Source of the DNA: Molanna angustata
Taxonomy: Eukaryota; Arthropoda; Insecta; Trichoptera; Molannidae
Direction of reading: 5' to 3'
DNA: 64,000 nt
Assembly: GCA_963576475.1 (NCBI GenBank)
Contig: OY754987.1
Coordinates: 6,190,536 to 6,254,535 of the forward strand
In this document: piece by piece, positions 35,280 to 46,981 of the stretch
Layout: each line of letters starts with the position of its first letter
Position numbering within the stretch: position 1 is the first letter of the stretch
The notes under the pieces: generated by a model
What the model was told of the DNA's origin: nothing
Seen by the model: only the letters and a program-made list of their open reading frames with translations
Database searches by the model: none
Translations under genes and position numbers: made by a program

Positions 35280-35420
35280 ATGGCAAAGAAACCCATAAAC
35301 GGTATTTTCTGGATTTGGGATCCGAGGATACTTTCGCCGATAGCCTGTCCCCTTTACCCATCGACAATCCATCCCGGCATTGAAGATTCATCTACACTCA
35401 TGACCGTGAAGAAAAGTTAA
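35280..35420 (+). CDS. candidate 46-aa small ORF or first exon
   Basis: The ATG at 35280 opens 46 codons: MAKKPINGIFWIWDPRILSP, then a Pro-rich middle and ending TLMTVKKS before TAA. Base composition is clearly less AT-rich than its surroundings and the codons are varied, unlike background frames. It starts 279 bp from the start of the gene at 33814-35001, on the opposite strand, so a shared divergent promoter is possible. I do not recognise the protein. It may be a chance frame or a fragment of an old element. Confidence 0.2.
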   Translation: MAKKPINGIFWIWDPRILSPIACPLYPSTIHPGIEDSSTLMTVKKS

Positions 35421-35459
35421 TATTGTAGGTGCACAAGAAAACGACAGTAATAATACTTT

Positions 35460-37483
35460 TTATTTATTTATTTATGGTAACAAACTCTCACAATTACAAA
35501 ATACATTAAATAAGACAATTAACTACCCCCACAAAGACCAGAAAATGTATCAAAAATTTTATACACGAATAATGGTGAATTTGAATTAAAAGGATCTAGG
35601 AAAGGATTAAAAGGGAAGATTAACAATATTACTAGATCATGAGAACTCTATTAAGCTATATAATGATTTATCATAATGACACTCCTTCGCTTCACGCTGT
35701 CCGGAGACTCAGATGGCAAGGCCGCTGACCAGCTCCGAACAGCACTCAGCGCAGACGTGTGCAGTTTAGGTGGAGCGCTAGGGACGACGTGAAGCGTCGT
35801 CTCAACGTGTCACTCCCCTCGGATAAACTGTTAAATACTACTGGACCAAGGTAAGAGAACATTTAAAGGCCACTCACCGTGAGGACGTGGTCTCCCAGCT
35901 TGGACCCCTGTCGATGATAGTGGATCGACAGCCCACCAGGCGTAGTCTGCGCTGACCTACGGGTTGGTGGACGTCCTCGGCCACTGGGAAGGTCCGTGTT
36001 CAGCCCAACGTATGCAAAGAAGATTTAAAAATTATAGTTGGCTTAGAGCCGATGGAAACACCTAGGTGGCACAATCTGACCGAGGGAATCCGTCGGACGA
36101 AACCCTGGCAGGCGACTCGCCGAAACGCGCAAAGGCCTCTACGGTTCAGCCAAGGCAACAGTCTCAGGAAAAACCCAGCCAGCTGCACCAGGCTTGGCTC
36201 AAGTTAGAGTCTCTTACTTTCGTTGGGTAGAAAAAATACAATAAAAATTATTGCCGGCTCTGGGGCACCGGACTTGAGACGAGAAGTTATTTATTAATTT
36301 CTACTGCTGGCGGCTCGGCCAGACTTTAAAAAAAAATTCCTTTTTGAAAAAAAAATAAAATTGATGTTAAAAGAATCGTTCCTCTTTTTTAAAATTAAAA
36401 TTCCAACACGCGGCAAACTCAGCGCGCCTTTTTTTTTCCTCCCAGCTGACAAGACAAAATGTTGCCATTTTATCAATAAAAATATCCCAAGTAATAAAAA
36501 AATATTTCCCCAAAAATGAATGGTGCTTCCCGCGGTATTTTGGGTAGGTACCCGAAAATACTCGCACGTCATATAGGGGCGTCGGATTTCTCTCGCTCAC
36601 GTCACTCGTGACGACTGACCGGCCGGTATCAATAATATTTACCTGTCATAATCAGGGCACGCACGCACACACTTTAAAATATTTGTGACGTCCAAAATTG
36701 ACTTTTTTTTATTTCAATTTGTGGGAGGGACGCCTCGCGTCTCCCCCTCCCCACTGCACATCGGCGCTGGGTGCTGACTGGAGCTGACTAGTGGCATAGC
36801 CCTCCAAGTCTCCGAACCGCGTTCGGCGTTTTATGTCACTACGATAGTTAAAGATTTATTATCGTTCTGTCTCGATGATTGAAAATTGATATTATTCAAG
36901 ATATTATTGCATGTACCGTCAATATTCAACGATTCAATGTTTAAAATTTTTATATGTGCAATTGATGTTTTATAAACAATTCTGACTGTTAAGTGAGCTC
37001 GTCCTCTAACCTATCCAGAGGGAAAGAATCAAGCTATTATTGTTTTTTGTTTGTATTCATAATATTTCAACAATGAAATCATTATAATTTAATTATTTAC
37101 CAAATTTACATTATTCTATTTCTTTCTCGCGGCACATTATTTCGTCCCCGCCATATTTTATTGTCTAGCCGTTATTTAACTCGTTTATTAACTCTCTTCC
37201 TTGTTATATACATTACGCAACATATGAACATATTGAATCGCCTTCATTGATTCTTCTCAACAAAAGAGTACCTTTAGAAATTAAGTCGATTGATCGTCTA
37301 TTTATCTATGACTTTTATGATCACAAATCACAAATGTCAGAAGTGGTCAGAAGTCTCAAGTTAGAACAATTAGGTTATGTTAAATATCTATCCTACTAAA
37401 TTAATTTTCACTGGATTTCTTTTAATTACTTGGAAATTTTATTTAGAACTTGTTTGTAATTAAGTTGTAAAAAATAAAATAAA
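35460..37483. other. intergenic region with a GC-richer patch
   Basis: From 35690 to 36260 the sequence is markedly less AT-rich, with many short blocked frames. 36530-36860 is also GC-richer, with CCCCTCCCCACTGCAC and a reverse AATAAATAACTTCTCG-type stretch at about 36275. The patch could be a decayed LTR or leader of a retrotransposon on the minus strand, but no paired LTR or primer site was found. The promoter of mRpS18C must lie in the last part, though no clear signal was seen. Confidence 0.35.
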
Positions 37484-38818
37484 ATGACATTGAGCATTGG
37501 AAGAAAGTATTTAATGTTTATGAAAGGTAACCATTATTTTTTTATTCCCAGTCAGTGATATCATTACATATCACTGTTCCCAGTATGTGTTCATAATATA
37601 TTTTGTGTAAATTATATAGAAATTGAGCTTTATTCATATAATATATTCATATAGAAAACTCCTGTTTTCTTTTTCTATGTTGTTTACACACATGTAGTAT
37701 TTGGTTTTTTATACAATGATGCATTTGTTAAGTGTCTTTTCTTGAATATAAGTAATCAATATTTCTTTCATATTATTAAGTATAGTTCATTCATATTAAT
37801 AAGTTTAAATGGAGGTAAATATACTTCAAAGGAAGGGAATTATGTTTTATTTCCACATAAAGAGATATAATTCTTTAAAACTTCTAGAAAAGCTTCAATA
37901 GCAAATTATTGTTAGTATAATGTGAATGCCTGAATATGTATGTTAAAAATGTTTAGATATTCTATTAGTATTTCAATGAATCGATTTTTATTTGTAATAC
38001 ATATTTTTTTCAACAAATATATCGTCGGTTAAAAAAATACATTGTATACATTTTTAATACAATGAATATGTCATTGTTAAACAAGTACATATACATCTTC
38101 CTACGTTCCCTAAAATAAGCAAATAAATGCTTGTGCTTAGGTGAACGAAATCGGTCGAGGCAGGATTCGAACTCGCGACCACTGGATTACTAGCCCAGAG
38201 CGCTAACCGCTCTGCCACCGACCCATCTTATATTTTTTATAACACCGTGTTCAGAATTACTCCAAGGGTGTTAATATTTCAGCCTTATGTGGCTCTATGA
38301 AACAAAACTGCTTTCAGTCCTTTAGAGAAAATGCTCTTGCTTTGAGCACTGCGGACATCTGGAGAATGAATAAAATTGGTCAAAGCAGGATTCAAACTAA
38401 CTTTTTTTTATTTTTAGATCACTTACGATTGACAGGATTAACGTCAGTTTCTATCAATAACCTTAGATTCAACCATCAAATTACTTCAGAAGCCGACAAA
38501 TGTCCTTCCGATGACCTCCCCATCGAGATGGAGAACCCCTTTGAAAAAGAGAAAGTCGTCTGCATTCTGTGCAAACACAAAATAACACCAAACTATAAGA
38601 ATGTTCGTCTCCTGTCACAGTTTCAGAGTTCCTACACGGGCAGAATATATGACAGACACATCACAAGACTTTGCAAATGGAAACAGACTGCAGTAGAACA
38701 GGAGATAATAAAAGCCCAGAATGCCGGGCTGATGGGCTACATCACAAAAGAAAGAACTTTCCTTGAAGACCCCAAAATATTTGACCCAGAAAGGCCTCTG
38801 AGATCACACAAATATTAG
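37484..38818 (+). CDS. mRpS18C: mitochondrial small-subunit ribosomal protein bS18m (S18C type)
   Basis: This is a component of the mitochondrial ribosome small subunit. There are two exons: 37484-37526 (starts MTLSIGRKYLMFMK) and 38418-38818, joined by a phase-1 GT/AG intron. The product is 147 aa, close to the usual length of this protein. The core ENPFEKEKVVCILCKHK, YKNVRLLSQFQS, GRIYDRHITRLC and DPKIFDPERP matches bS18 family positions. The CILC pair and the RLC cysteine are present. The position usually written TGC in the human S18C protein is TGR here (from memory). The N-terminus is short and basic, as expected for mitochondrial import. A SINE lies in the intron. A foldback element begins 6 bp after the stop codon, and its target duplication includes the stop. 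Confidence 0.93.
38062..38227 (-). mobile_element. tRNA-derived SINE, family 1, in the mRpS18C intron
   Basis: Same head and tail as the copies at 6354 and 15540, including GAGTTCGAATCCTGCCTCGA on the minus strand. It lies about 190 bp before the 3' splice site of mRpS18C, in antisense orientation. Confidence 0.9.
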
Positions 38819-38824
38819 AATATA

Positions 38825-40137
38825 ACTTGTTAATTTTGTCGACGGATAATTCGTGGTGAAACTCCATTATACTAGGTATAAATGAAAACACTAATTAGTT
38901 TTAGTTTCACTATTTAATTTTAACACTGGCACTGACCGGTATCGATCTGAAGATCATCGTCAGAGTGCGCGAAAATGAAAGTAAACAGAGTTTAAATAGA
39001 TATGACTGAAATATTGGTACACAACCTTTTTTTTTTTTTTTGTAAAGTTCTATCAGTTCGATTAGTATTGCCAGAAAGAACTGATGAAGAAAACTGGCAA
39101 ACAAAACAGTATGGTAAATATGTGTGATGTATACAAAGTTTAGTAATGTTGAAGTAGAAAGAAAAAACTGATTTTACATTATACAATATAGAAACGAATT
39201 ATAAGAAATATAAATATTATTGAGTATCCAGAGGTTGTGTATCCATGTAGTGAAGACCAAATGTGTGCAGGTATCTGAAACAAAGAGAGTGGCCGGCAGT
39301 AAAATTCTTTATATCGAAAGTAAACAAACAATAAAGGATAAGTGTTGGAATAACCCCACATTAACTGCATATAATGTAGATTGTTTAAAATATCGGTTTT
39401 AATAACGGTGAAGGGGAGAAGTCTGTCTGTAAATTTATCAAAGTTTTGCTGTTATCACATTTCAAACGATTTATTTCTAAGATCTCCAAACGATCTAGTT
39501 TGATCTAAGATCTCCAAACGATCTAGAGATCTTAGAAATAAATCGTTTGAAATGTGATAACAGCAAAACTTTGATAAATTTACAGACAGACTTCTCCCCT
39601 TCACCGTTATTAAAACCGATATTTTAAACAATCTACATTATATGCAGTTAATGTGGGGTTATTCCAACACTTATCCTTTATTGTTTGTTTACTTTCGATA
39701 TAAAGAATTTTACTGCCGGCCACTCTCTTTGTTTCAGATACCTGCACACATTTGGTCTTCACTACATGGATACACAACCTCTGGATACTCAATAATATTT
39801 ATATTTCTTATAATTCGTTTCTATATTGTATAATGTAAAATCAGTTTTTTCTTTCTACTTCAACATTACTAAACTTTGTATACATCACACATATTTACCA
39901 TACTGTTTTGTTTGCCAGTTTTCTTCATCAGTTCTTTCTGGCAATACTAATCGAACTGATAGAACTTTACAAAAAAAAAAAAAAGGTTGTGTACCAATAT
40001 TTCAGTCATATCTATTTAAACTCTGTTTACTTTCATTTTCGCGCACTCTGACGATGATCTTCAGATCGATACCGGTCAGTGCCAGTGTTAAAATTAAATA
40101 GTGAAACTAAAACTAATTAGTGTTTTCATTTATACCT
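38825..40137. mobile_element. 1313-bp foldback element with 14-bp target duplication
   Basis: It is flanked by AATATTAGAATATA on both sides (38811-38824 and 40138-40151). The two arms (about 38876-39507 and 39530-40137) are near-identical inverses of about 610-630 bp, meeting in a short centre around GATCTAGTTTGATCTAAG. Beyond the left arm lies the outer signature, seen inverted as GATAATTCGTGGTGAAACTC, shared with the elements at 31048, 50345 and 53406. Each arm carries a hammerhead-like stem-loop. Mirrored short open frames on the two arms are not genes. The variable-length duplication suggests retrotransposition rather than a cut-and-paste element. Confidence 0.88.
40043..40085 (+). ncRNA. 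hammerhead-ribozyme-like motif (near canonical core)
   Basis: It reads GCACT, CTGACGA, T, GATC-TTCA-GATC, GATA, CCGGTC, AGTGC. GCACT pairs with AGTGC (stem I), CTGACGA matches the CUGANGA box, and GATC/GATC forms stem II. There are two departures: GATA replaces GAAA, and an extra T sits before stem II. The extra T is shared by all relatives in this window. The mirror copy lies at 38929-38973 on the minus strand. Cleavage activity is unproven. Confidence 0.4.
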
Positions 40138-40225
40138 AATATTAGAATATATTATATGCATACTTATTTGTAGTTTTTTTTTTTAATTAATAAAGTTATC
40201 AAAAATTGTAACAGAATATTCTTTT

Positions 40226-40452
40226 TAGTATGATTAGTTGAGACATAATATGTCCTATTCTGATTAGTTGAGACATAATATGTCCTATTCTGATTAGTTG
40301 AGACATAATATGTCCTATTCTGATTAGTTGAGACATAATATATCCTATTCTGATTAGTTGAGACATAATATGTCCTATTCTGATTAGTTGAGACATAATA
40401 TGTCCTATTCTGATTAGTTGAGACATAATATGTCCTATTCTGATTAGTTTCA
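40226..40452. repeat. 30-bp minisatellite
   Basis: Seven full copies of a unit made of GATTAGTTGAGACATAATAT and GTCCTATTCT, with a partial copy at the end. Copies are almost identical (one GTCC to ATCC change). There are no unique spacers, so this is not a CRISPR array. The minus-strand open frames over it are by-products. Confidence 0.95.
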
Positions 40453-41339
40453 GAGTACGAAAATGTCTGTAACCAACGGGTGACCGTGGATAAAAGGATT
40501 TTATCCAGGCGTTGTGACGTAATGAGCCCCCTATAAATGCATACATTAAATTTTTTGACATTTCTCATATACTGAAATTCAAATGGATAAATTTAGACGA
40601 ATCAGAATAGGAGATATCGTGGGTTCAATGCTTTAATTAGATAACTCTAATTTCCAAGTCATAGATAACTATTATAAGCACTTACCCTGCAACAATGGTA
40701 AGCGCTAAAATAAATATTGACCATTTTAATCTTATAAATAATATTAAGTCAAATTTATACACGTGCATAATAATCCTAAAACAGGCATTATTATATTTTC
40801 AAAAACCAAATATTTAGTGACCGTCAAATTTTTTTTCATTAAATAAAGGCTATTCTCGTTTCTTGATGGTTGACCATTATTATCCATAGCAAATTGTATA
40901 AATCCATCGAAATACATAATGTAAAGAAAACCACACCGAAATAAAAGTATAGTTGTCGCCAAATAACTTGAACTTTTAGCCGAGAAGGGGGGCGATTTGC
41001 ACGTAAACTAACGAAGCAAAAATACACAAATTTGCGCTCTGCGCAACCGGAAGCTCGTTCAAGATGTTTGGCGAAATTTATACTGTGATGACTGTGTGAA
41101 AATTTGCAATTCCCACAAAAAAAAAACATCACTTTGACAGCGGAGCAACATTCACCCTATCATTTCTTAGGGCGACATTGGCGCGAGTCAACTGTGTTCT
41201 GAATGGGCAGAGTGAATTGTCAACGCTCTAACATCATGGAGCGATCGCTTGAAGATGTTCTGAACGCTACCCGAGTGTAGTCATGTATTTCTCTTTACCT
41301 TTCTGTTCACTCGTTTGAACATAAATAATTGATACATAC
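40453..41339. other. intergenic DNA, no supported gene
   Basis: Two minus-strand frames (40744-40962 and 40839-41132) encode some hydrophobic residues but overlap each other in different frames and lack splice or family support. A GC-richer patch at 40980-41270 is unassigned. Confidence 0.45.
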
Positions 41340-41341
41340 CA

Positions 41342-42005
41342 TCACGCCATGTCCCTTACGGGGTAGGCAGAGAGAACCGAACGCCACTTACTTCTATCTT
41401 GACATACATTCATCGCCTCGACAACATTCATACATCGTCTTATACATGTTCGTCTGTTGTTCACGCTTCTAACATTCCCGTCTTTCAAAATACCGTTCAC
41501 ATGGACATGCCATCCCTTCCTTGGGCCATCCCATCCTTTCCTACCTCTCATTCCATTCCTGTTCGCAATGTTTATTTTCTTCATCAGGCGTTCCTCATTC
41601 ATTCTCCCCATGTGGCCAAACCATCTCAATGTGTTCACTTTCATTCTATTTATAACATCTTTCTTTATCCTACATTCTTTCCTTATGTCCTCATTTCTGA
41701 TCCTGTCATAAATCGTTCTATTACAGATTCTTCTTAGCGATCTCATTTCAACTGCATTTATTCTACTTTTGTACGACTTCTGCCATGTCCAGGTTTCACT
41801 TGCATACGTCAAGGTTGGCACTAAAATAGCATTATGAATGGCAACTTTAGCATCCTTATATATGTTGCGGTCATTCATAACTGGTTTCAGTGCTCCATCA
41901 TTCACTCTGTTTCCTGCCATAACTCTTCTTTCGATATCCTTATCAATCCGTCCATTCCGTTGAAACATGCTTCCCAGATAGACATATTCGTAGACTAAAT
42001 AATTG
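41342..42005 (-). pseudogene. C-terminal part of a LINE ORF2, open to its stop
   Basis: It reads YVYLGSMFQRNGRIDKDIER, VPTLTYASETWTWQK, INAVEMRSLRRICNRT, NTLRWFGHMGRMNEERL, and ends WRSVLSAYPVRDMA. This is the region after the RT domain in RTE-like LINEs (YLGS, YxSETW, EMRxLRR, LRWFGH). About 215 codons are intact with no stop, so it is the best-preserved copy of this family here. The RT core is missing. Relatives lie at 22555-22880 (+) and 48400-48760 (-). Confidence 0.88.
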
Positions 42006-44226
42006 ATTGATTGATTGAATAAATAGAAAAGGAATTTAAATAAATGAACAATCATCATCACATGCATATAAATTATTTATTTGACAATACAAAAAGGAAA
42101 TGTGAATTATAATTATGTACCTACATAACAGTTATATGCACTGATATACATTGTTACGTATAAATATTATACGAAACAAGAAAAGTCCACACCATTAATT
42201 ACATAACATAGATAAAATCTACAACATTTGACAAAAATAATAACAATTTTACTTCCCATATATTTAAAAAAATTTTGAACAGCTCGAAAATTAAGGAATG
42301 CGACACTTAAGATCATTTATTTTATTTCGAACATTCTTTGATAGGTAACTCCTTAATATATACGTTCAATTAACTTAACATTAATAGGAGTGGTCACACA
42401 AAAATTAATTGGATAAATTATATTGTTGAAAAATGTTATTATTATTATAGAGTATTATAACTTTTATAAAGGTGATGTTTTCCCAACCTTTTACAGTTGT
42501 CATTTTTTTGCAGTTATTCATTTAAAAGACTGCAAAAAAATGCAGCACACTATACTTAAAGTAAGTGGAATAAACACTGAAAATCATTTAATATGGAAAT
42601 TGAAATATCTACGAATTTAATCTCATAAAAATGTTTTTTTTTTATTTAGTCTGCCATCTTTTTAGAAAAATTTCTATCATTTTCAGAAAATAACAATATT
42701 TTTAATACCAATGGAATGGTTCTTTATGAATAGATTAACAAAATTAATAATTTAACATCTTTCTTGACACGAACAATGGCTTTCGAAGTATTTTTATACA
42801 ATAAATAACATTTTTATTTTTATTTATGAATAGTTAAAAATAATTCATGTTAAAAAGAGATATAAGGCATAGTAGTGTAGATCAATTATGCTTTGTTAAC
42901 TTTTATAAATCTGTATACATTTTATAAATCATCAAACTAGAATAGTGTTCCTAGTTTGTACTACATATAATTTAATGGATTGTACCTATTATAATTAAGT
43001 AATACTCTTTTTTTCTCAGTCAAGACGCAGACAAATAAACATATAGAGCATGCTGACTCATGCATCATTATTTATTTAAAGCCACAAATTCATTGCATAA
43101 TCAAGATTGAATTGTAATTTTGGTAAAATCGAATTTGTGTTTTGTGAGTTACATTTTTTTTTATTTAAATTCAATCACTTTAATAATATGATTAATATTA
43201 TGAGTCCAAAAATAACTAAAAGAGAAAAAATGAGACAGCAACTTAAATATATTATGTACAATCAAATAAATAAATTTTGTAGTAAAATAAATAAGATAAT
43301 AATAAAAAAAGTTCAAACAGTTTAAATCACATTAAGTCTTACTGGGAGAAAAAAATTGTGGCAGCAAAACACTTAAAGATAAATAATTTGTTCAAATTTT
43401 AACAGAGTTCTGAATGCATGCATCACAACAGTTGAGTCAAAAAGACAATTTTGTAAAAAAATTGAGTATATTATACTGTTGAATAAATGTAATATCAATA
43501 ATCTCAATCAATTTGTCTTGAGCTAAAAATAGTTTTTATATAGATAGTATAGTAAAACTAGATTATAATTTTTTATCAAAAAAAGTAACATTATTTTTTT
43601 CTAATGTATTATCAGACTTTAGTCTTTTTTGATGGAATTTTACTTGGACCAGTATTTGTAAAAATGCACCAATTCCTCGCTCATTAAGTTGAATTAAATA
43701 GTATTTATTTTAGCATATACTCATAGTTGAGTATATACTAAAATAATATTAATATGGCCCTTGAAGATTTGTAAGAATTTGAGCATTTCCTATAAAGTTG
43801 AGTTGAGTGATCATATCTCAGTTATTTAGTATCAGGATATTATCAAATTTATTTAAGGCCGCCCAGGCACACAAATATGATTGGCTTTTCCTCGTTTACT
43901 TACTCAGCCAATACTGACATTATTGTCTTGAAACTAAAGACAGGGATAAATTATAATATTGTCTACAGCTTGACAGTTCCAGAATCATAACGCGCATCGG
44001 CAACGAGAGTGTCACAACACAAAAAAAAAACTAAAGAAGGAATATTTATCCTTGAACACCTGATCCCGATTTCCTCTCCTGTCCTTACCATATCCCTTTT
44101 CTTGCTATGAATTATATTTTTTTTTTGTTGTTTTAATAGTATTTAAGTATTATACGTATTTTCTTTGATTTCTTTTACTCTTTTTTATTTGCTGTTGTAC
44201 ATATACAATGTTGTCATACTTTGTAA
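42006..44226. other. 2.2 kb of AT-rich DNA, no gene seen
   Basis: Short frames (42423-42620, 43107-43325) are Lys/Ile/Phe-rich, as expected of AT-rich background. No repeat family was recognised apart from the LINE/SINE tail that begins at the right edge. Confidence 0.55.
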
Positions 44227-44312
44227 TCTGGTTGGTTGGAAGAAATTGCCTAATGGCAATAAGCCCGCCAGTGTACAATTATATTTGTTTATATTATGTA
44301 CAAGAAGATGTA

Positions 44313-44351
<39 letters not shown>

Positions 44352-44352
44352 A
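44227..44352 (+). repeat. LINE/SINE 3'-tail repeat ending in (TAAA)n
   Basis: Nearly identical to 31663-31775, with a longer TAAA tail of about ten units. The similar tail lengths and high identity suggest both copies are young relatives of one retroelement. Confidence 0.75.
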
Positions 44353-46390
44353 AAAAATTGCATTTTAATATTTCTTGTATCAGAAAATCTCATTTAAAAT
44401 TTACTGAGATGACATATTGGAAATGTAATGCTATATTTAATTAGATTGATCAATGTACAATTATAATATTTTCACAGACATAAAAATCTTTTGACCATTT
44501 GTATATTTTTTTAAAAAGTTCTCCTGATGTGTATTTTTTTAGACAAAATGAATGAAATAAAACACTTTATGTTTCATAATCATATTGTTGTGACTGTTTC
44601 ATTCGCTATCTTTATAATATTTCATAAGAATTATTAAAAAATATTGTCATATCACATATTGTGTCTCTATTTTTGCCGAAATAAAAGTAAACACATGAAT
44701 GTTACTTACCACAACAGGGTTATAACACAGGTTATGACACTAATACACACACCAAACCTTGCACCAAACGCTAGTCCACTCTGTACTAACGTTGATATGA
44801 CACTATAGTTGCCGCAGACAACTTAAATGTTAGACAACTGGCTCCGTAAAAAAGAGTATTTTGTGCCATATCTCGGCAAGGGACTGCACTATAATTATGA
44901 CGTTTTTTTGGCAGATAAAGTCCAAGAAAGCCTATGTTATGGCATACATAAGTCAATTTCGTATTTTTATGTGTTGTGACAATCTTGTTGCTGATGCGCG
45001 ATAATATTTGAAAATTCTCTCGTTAAAAAATAATTCCGAAAATACCCTTGAAATTTGCGGGATTCCCTCGCTATCCATTTGATTTGTTCAATGTAAAACT
45101 ATAATTTAGCAAAAATATTGTTAAAAATGATTAAAAACTTTTGACTGTTTCAGATTTTTAAATTTGTGTCTTGATTTAAATAAAGGTATAATTCATATTG
45201 TCGCATACGTCGATCCCGTTTCGTGCTAGTCAAGTTGTACAAAATATATGGCGGGACGAACCTCGCCGCTTCTACTTCAGTATGAGAAGTGGGGTACAAC
45301 TGGCTAAAAATTCTCAGTGCCTGTGTGGTCTTAACTGAGACATGTTTTTTATTGATAAAAAATATCAATACACTGAAGTTTATCTTATAACGGTCAAAAA
45401 AAGGTGAACACCAGATCAATTTTACGTATTATGTTGCCATTCTACGAATCCTAGTTTCGGTGCAACTTTATACTAAATTATTTTTATGCTATACCGTGCA
45501 CCAGTAAAACCACGCACATTTGAATAATTCAAATTTGTGTAAAAAATATCAAATACTTCTACCGATTATCTTATGTCAAATGTTAACAAAATTAAACTCA
45601 ATGTATTCGGTCATGTATAGAAAAAAAAAGTTTATTGTTAACCATGCAAAAGCTTCATTATGTTTCATTTGTCTTTGTACCCTGCTACGTCGTATATGAC
45701 CATGATTAATATTATGAATCTTAAACTAATCAATTGATTAAAAAACAGAATAATTCAGGAGACAAAAAGAACCTTTTATATGGAAGATTTCACCAAGAAA
45801 ATCATTAGTTGTCTACTAGCTGTTCCTAGTCACGCATTGCTGTGGATTAGTCTGGTTAAATGGAAAATACATCATCAATTATTATATATTTTTTATTTTA
45901 TTTCTATTCTGTATGACTTCTTAACATGTATTTTGTCAGATATTAATTTAAATGCACCCAATTACAAGTTGCCACATTCTGGAGACTTAAAATATTTATA
46001 TCACAGATCCAGACTAAAAACACAACTAAAAAAAGTGTCTCCACATACTATGATGATGATGCAATTAATACATATGGCAAGAAAACAGGAGTAAAAATTA
46101 TCACAAAGGAAATGGATGATTTTTATTTTTTATCTGATTTATATTATTGATAAATTATGTAATAATGAGTTCTTATATCAATACAATGTTGCATAAAAAT
46201 TTCAATTCATTTGATCAACTACTGCAAGCAAAATTTTTACTAACATATATTTAAAGAAGATTATATCTTATGTTTTTGGTTATGTTTTGGATATTTGGAC
46301 TTATTCTGTTTGTTATTCTTATTCATTGAGAAGCTTTATCAATAACTCAATTTGTGAACAATACTGTTTCTTAATCGATTCAAATGGTCA
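44353..46390. other. intergenic DNA, with a SINE-2 fragment
   Basis: At 45945-46050, GCACCCAATTACAAGTTGCC, CATTCTGGAGACTTAA and CACAGATCCAGACT match the body of the SINE at 28600-28825, without its tRNA-like head. The rest shows no gene. A possible GT-donor context at 44703-44711 (-) was judged too weak to call. Confidence 0.45.
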
Positions 46391-46393
46391 TTC

Positions 46394-46772
46394 GTATATC
46401 TGGACCATAGAGCCAGATGGTATTAAGTCGACTTTTTGTAAAAGGTGAGGTTTTGACTTTCGAAATATTATTGAAAGAAGTCAAAACCTCACAAAGGGTA
46501 TTAAGTCCACTTTTTGTTAATAGTGAGGTTTTGACTTTCGAAATATTATTGAAAGAAGTCAAAGTGAGGTTTTCTTTTCGAAATATTATTGAAAGAAGTC
46601 AAAGTGAGGTTTTATTTTCGAAATATTATTGAAAGAAGTCAAAGTGAGGTTTTATTTTCGAAATATTATTGAAAGAAGTCAAAGTGAGGTTTTATTTTCG
46701 AAATATTATTGAAAGAAGTCAAAGCCTTACTTTTAACAAGAGCATTGTCTGGCTCTAAGGTCCGGAATATAG
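46394..46772. mobile_element. TIR element with an internal 40-bp minisatellite
   Basis: The ends form imperfect inverted repeats of about 25 bp: TATCTGGACCATAGAGCCAGA at the left in two parts (TATCTGGACC, TAGAGCCAGA), and TCTGGCTCTAAGGTCCGGAA at the right. The interior is a tandem array with unit AAGTGAGGTTTTATTTTCG followed by AAATATTATTGAAAGAAGTC (about four clean copies at 46555-46725, plus two longer diverged ones). The array fills almost the whole element. No gene is seen. Confidence 0.75.
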
Positions 46773-46981
46773 GTTTTCTTCAACATAAAAAGTTTTATCG
46801 AGGTATAGGAAACAACAATCCAATATCATTTTAAAATATGGTAAAAACAAAATATTTTGTTAGTAAACTGATTTAAACTAAATTAATCCTAGTAAAAGTA
46901 GATCAGTGAGTAGATTATTAGAATCCTGGACCCATGGTAATTATAATACTAGGGAGATGATTGACCATCACGTCTTCAGTG

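Noticed and set aside
36240..36320. LTR plus primer-binding site on the minus strand
   Set aside because: Only a suggestive sequence was seen; no second LTR, no clear tRNA complement and no gag or pol frame.
39179..39833. Pairs of identical short open frames on opposite strands
   Set aside because: They are mirror images created by the palindromic foldback element, with no homology to known proteins.
40226..40452. Regular 30-bp repeats considered as a CRISPR array
   Set aside because: Copies are directly adjacent without unique spacers, and the sequence is eukaryotic.
40164..40568. Minus-strand frames with STNQNRTYYV and LIRIGHIMSQ repeats
   Set aside because: By-product of the 30-bp minisatellite, open in two frames at once.
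40744..41132. Two overlapping minus-strand frames with membrane-like segments
   Set aside because: They overlap in different frames and neither has recognisable family residues or a splice context.
44703..44880. Possible minus-strand exon with a GTAAGT donor and a hydrophobic stretch
   Set aside because: The start codon and the hydrophobic stretch are in different frames; no acceptor or neighbouring exon was found.
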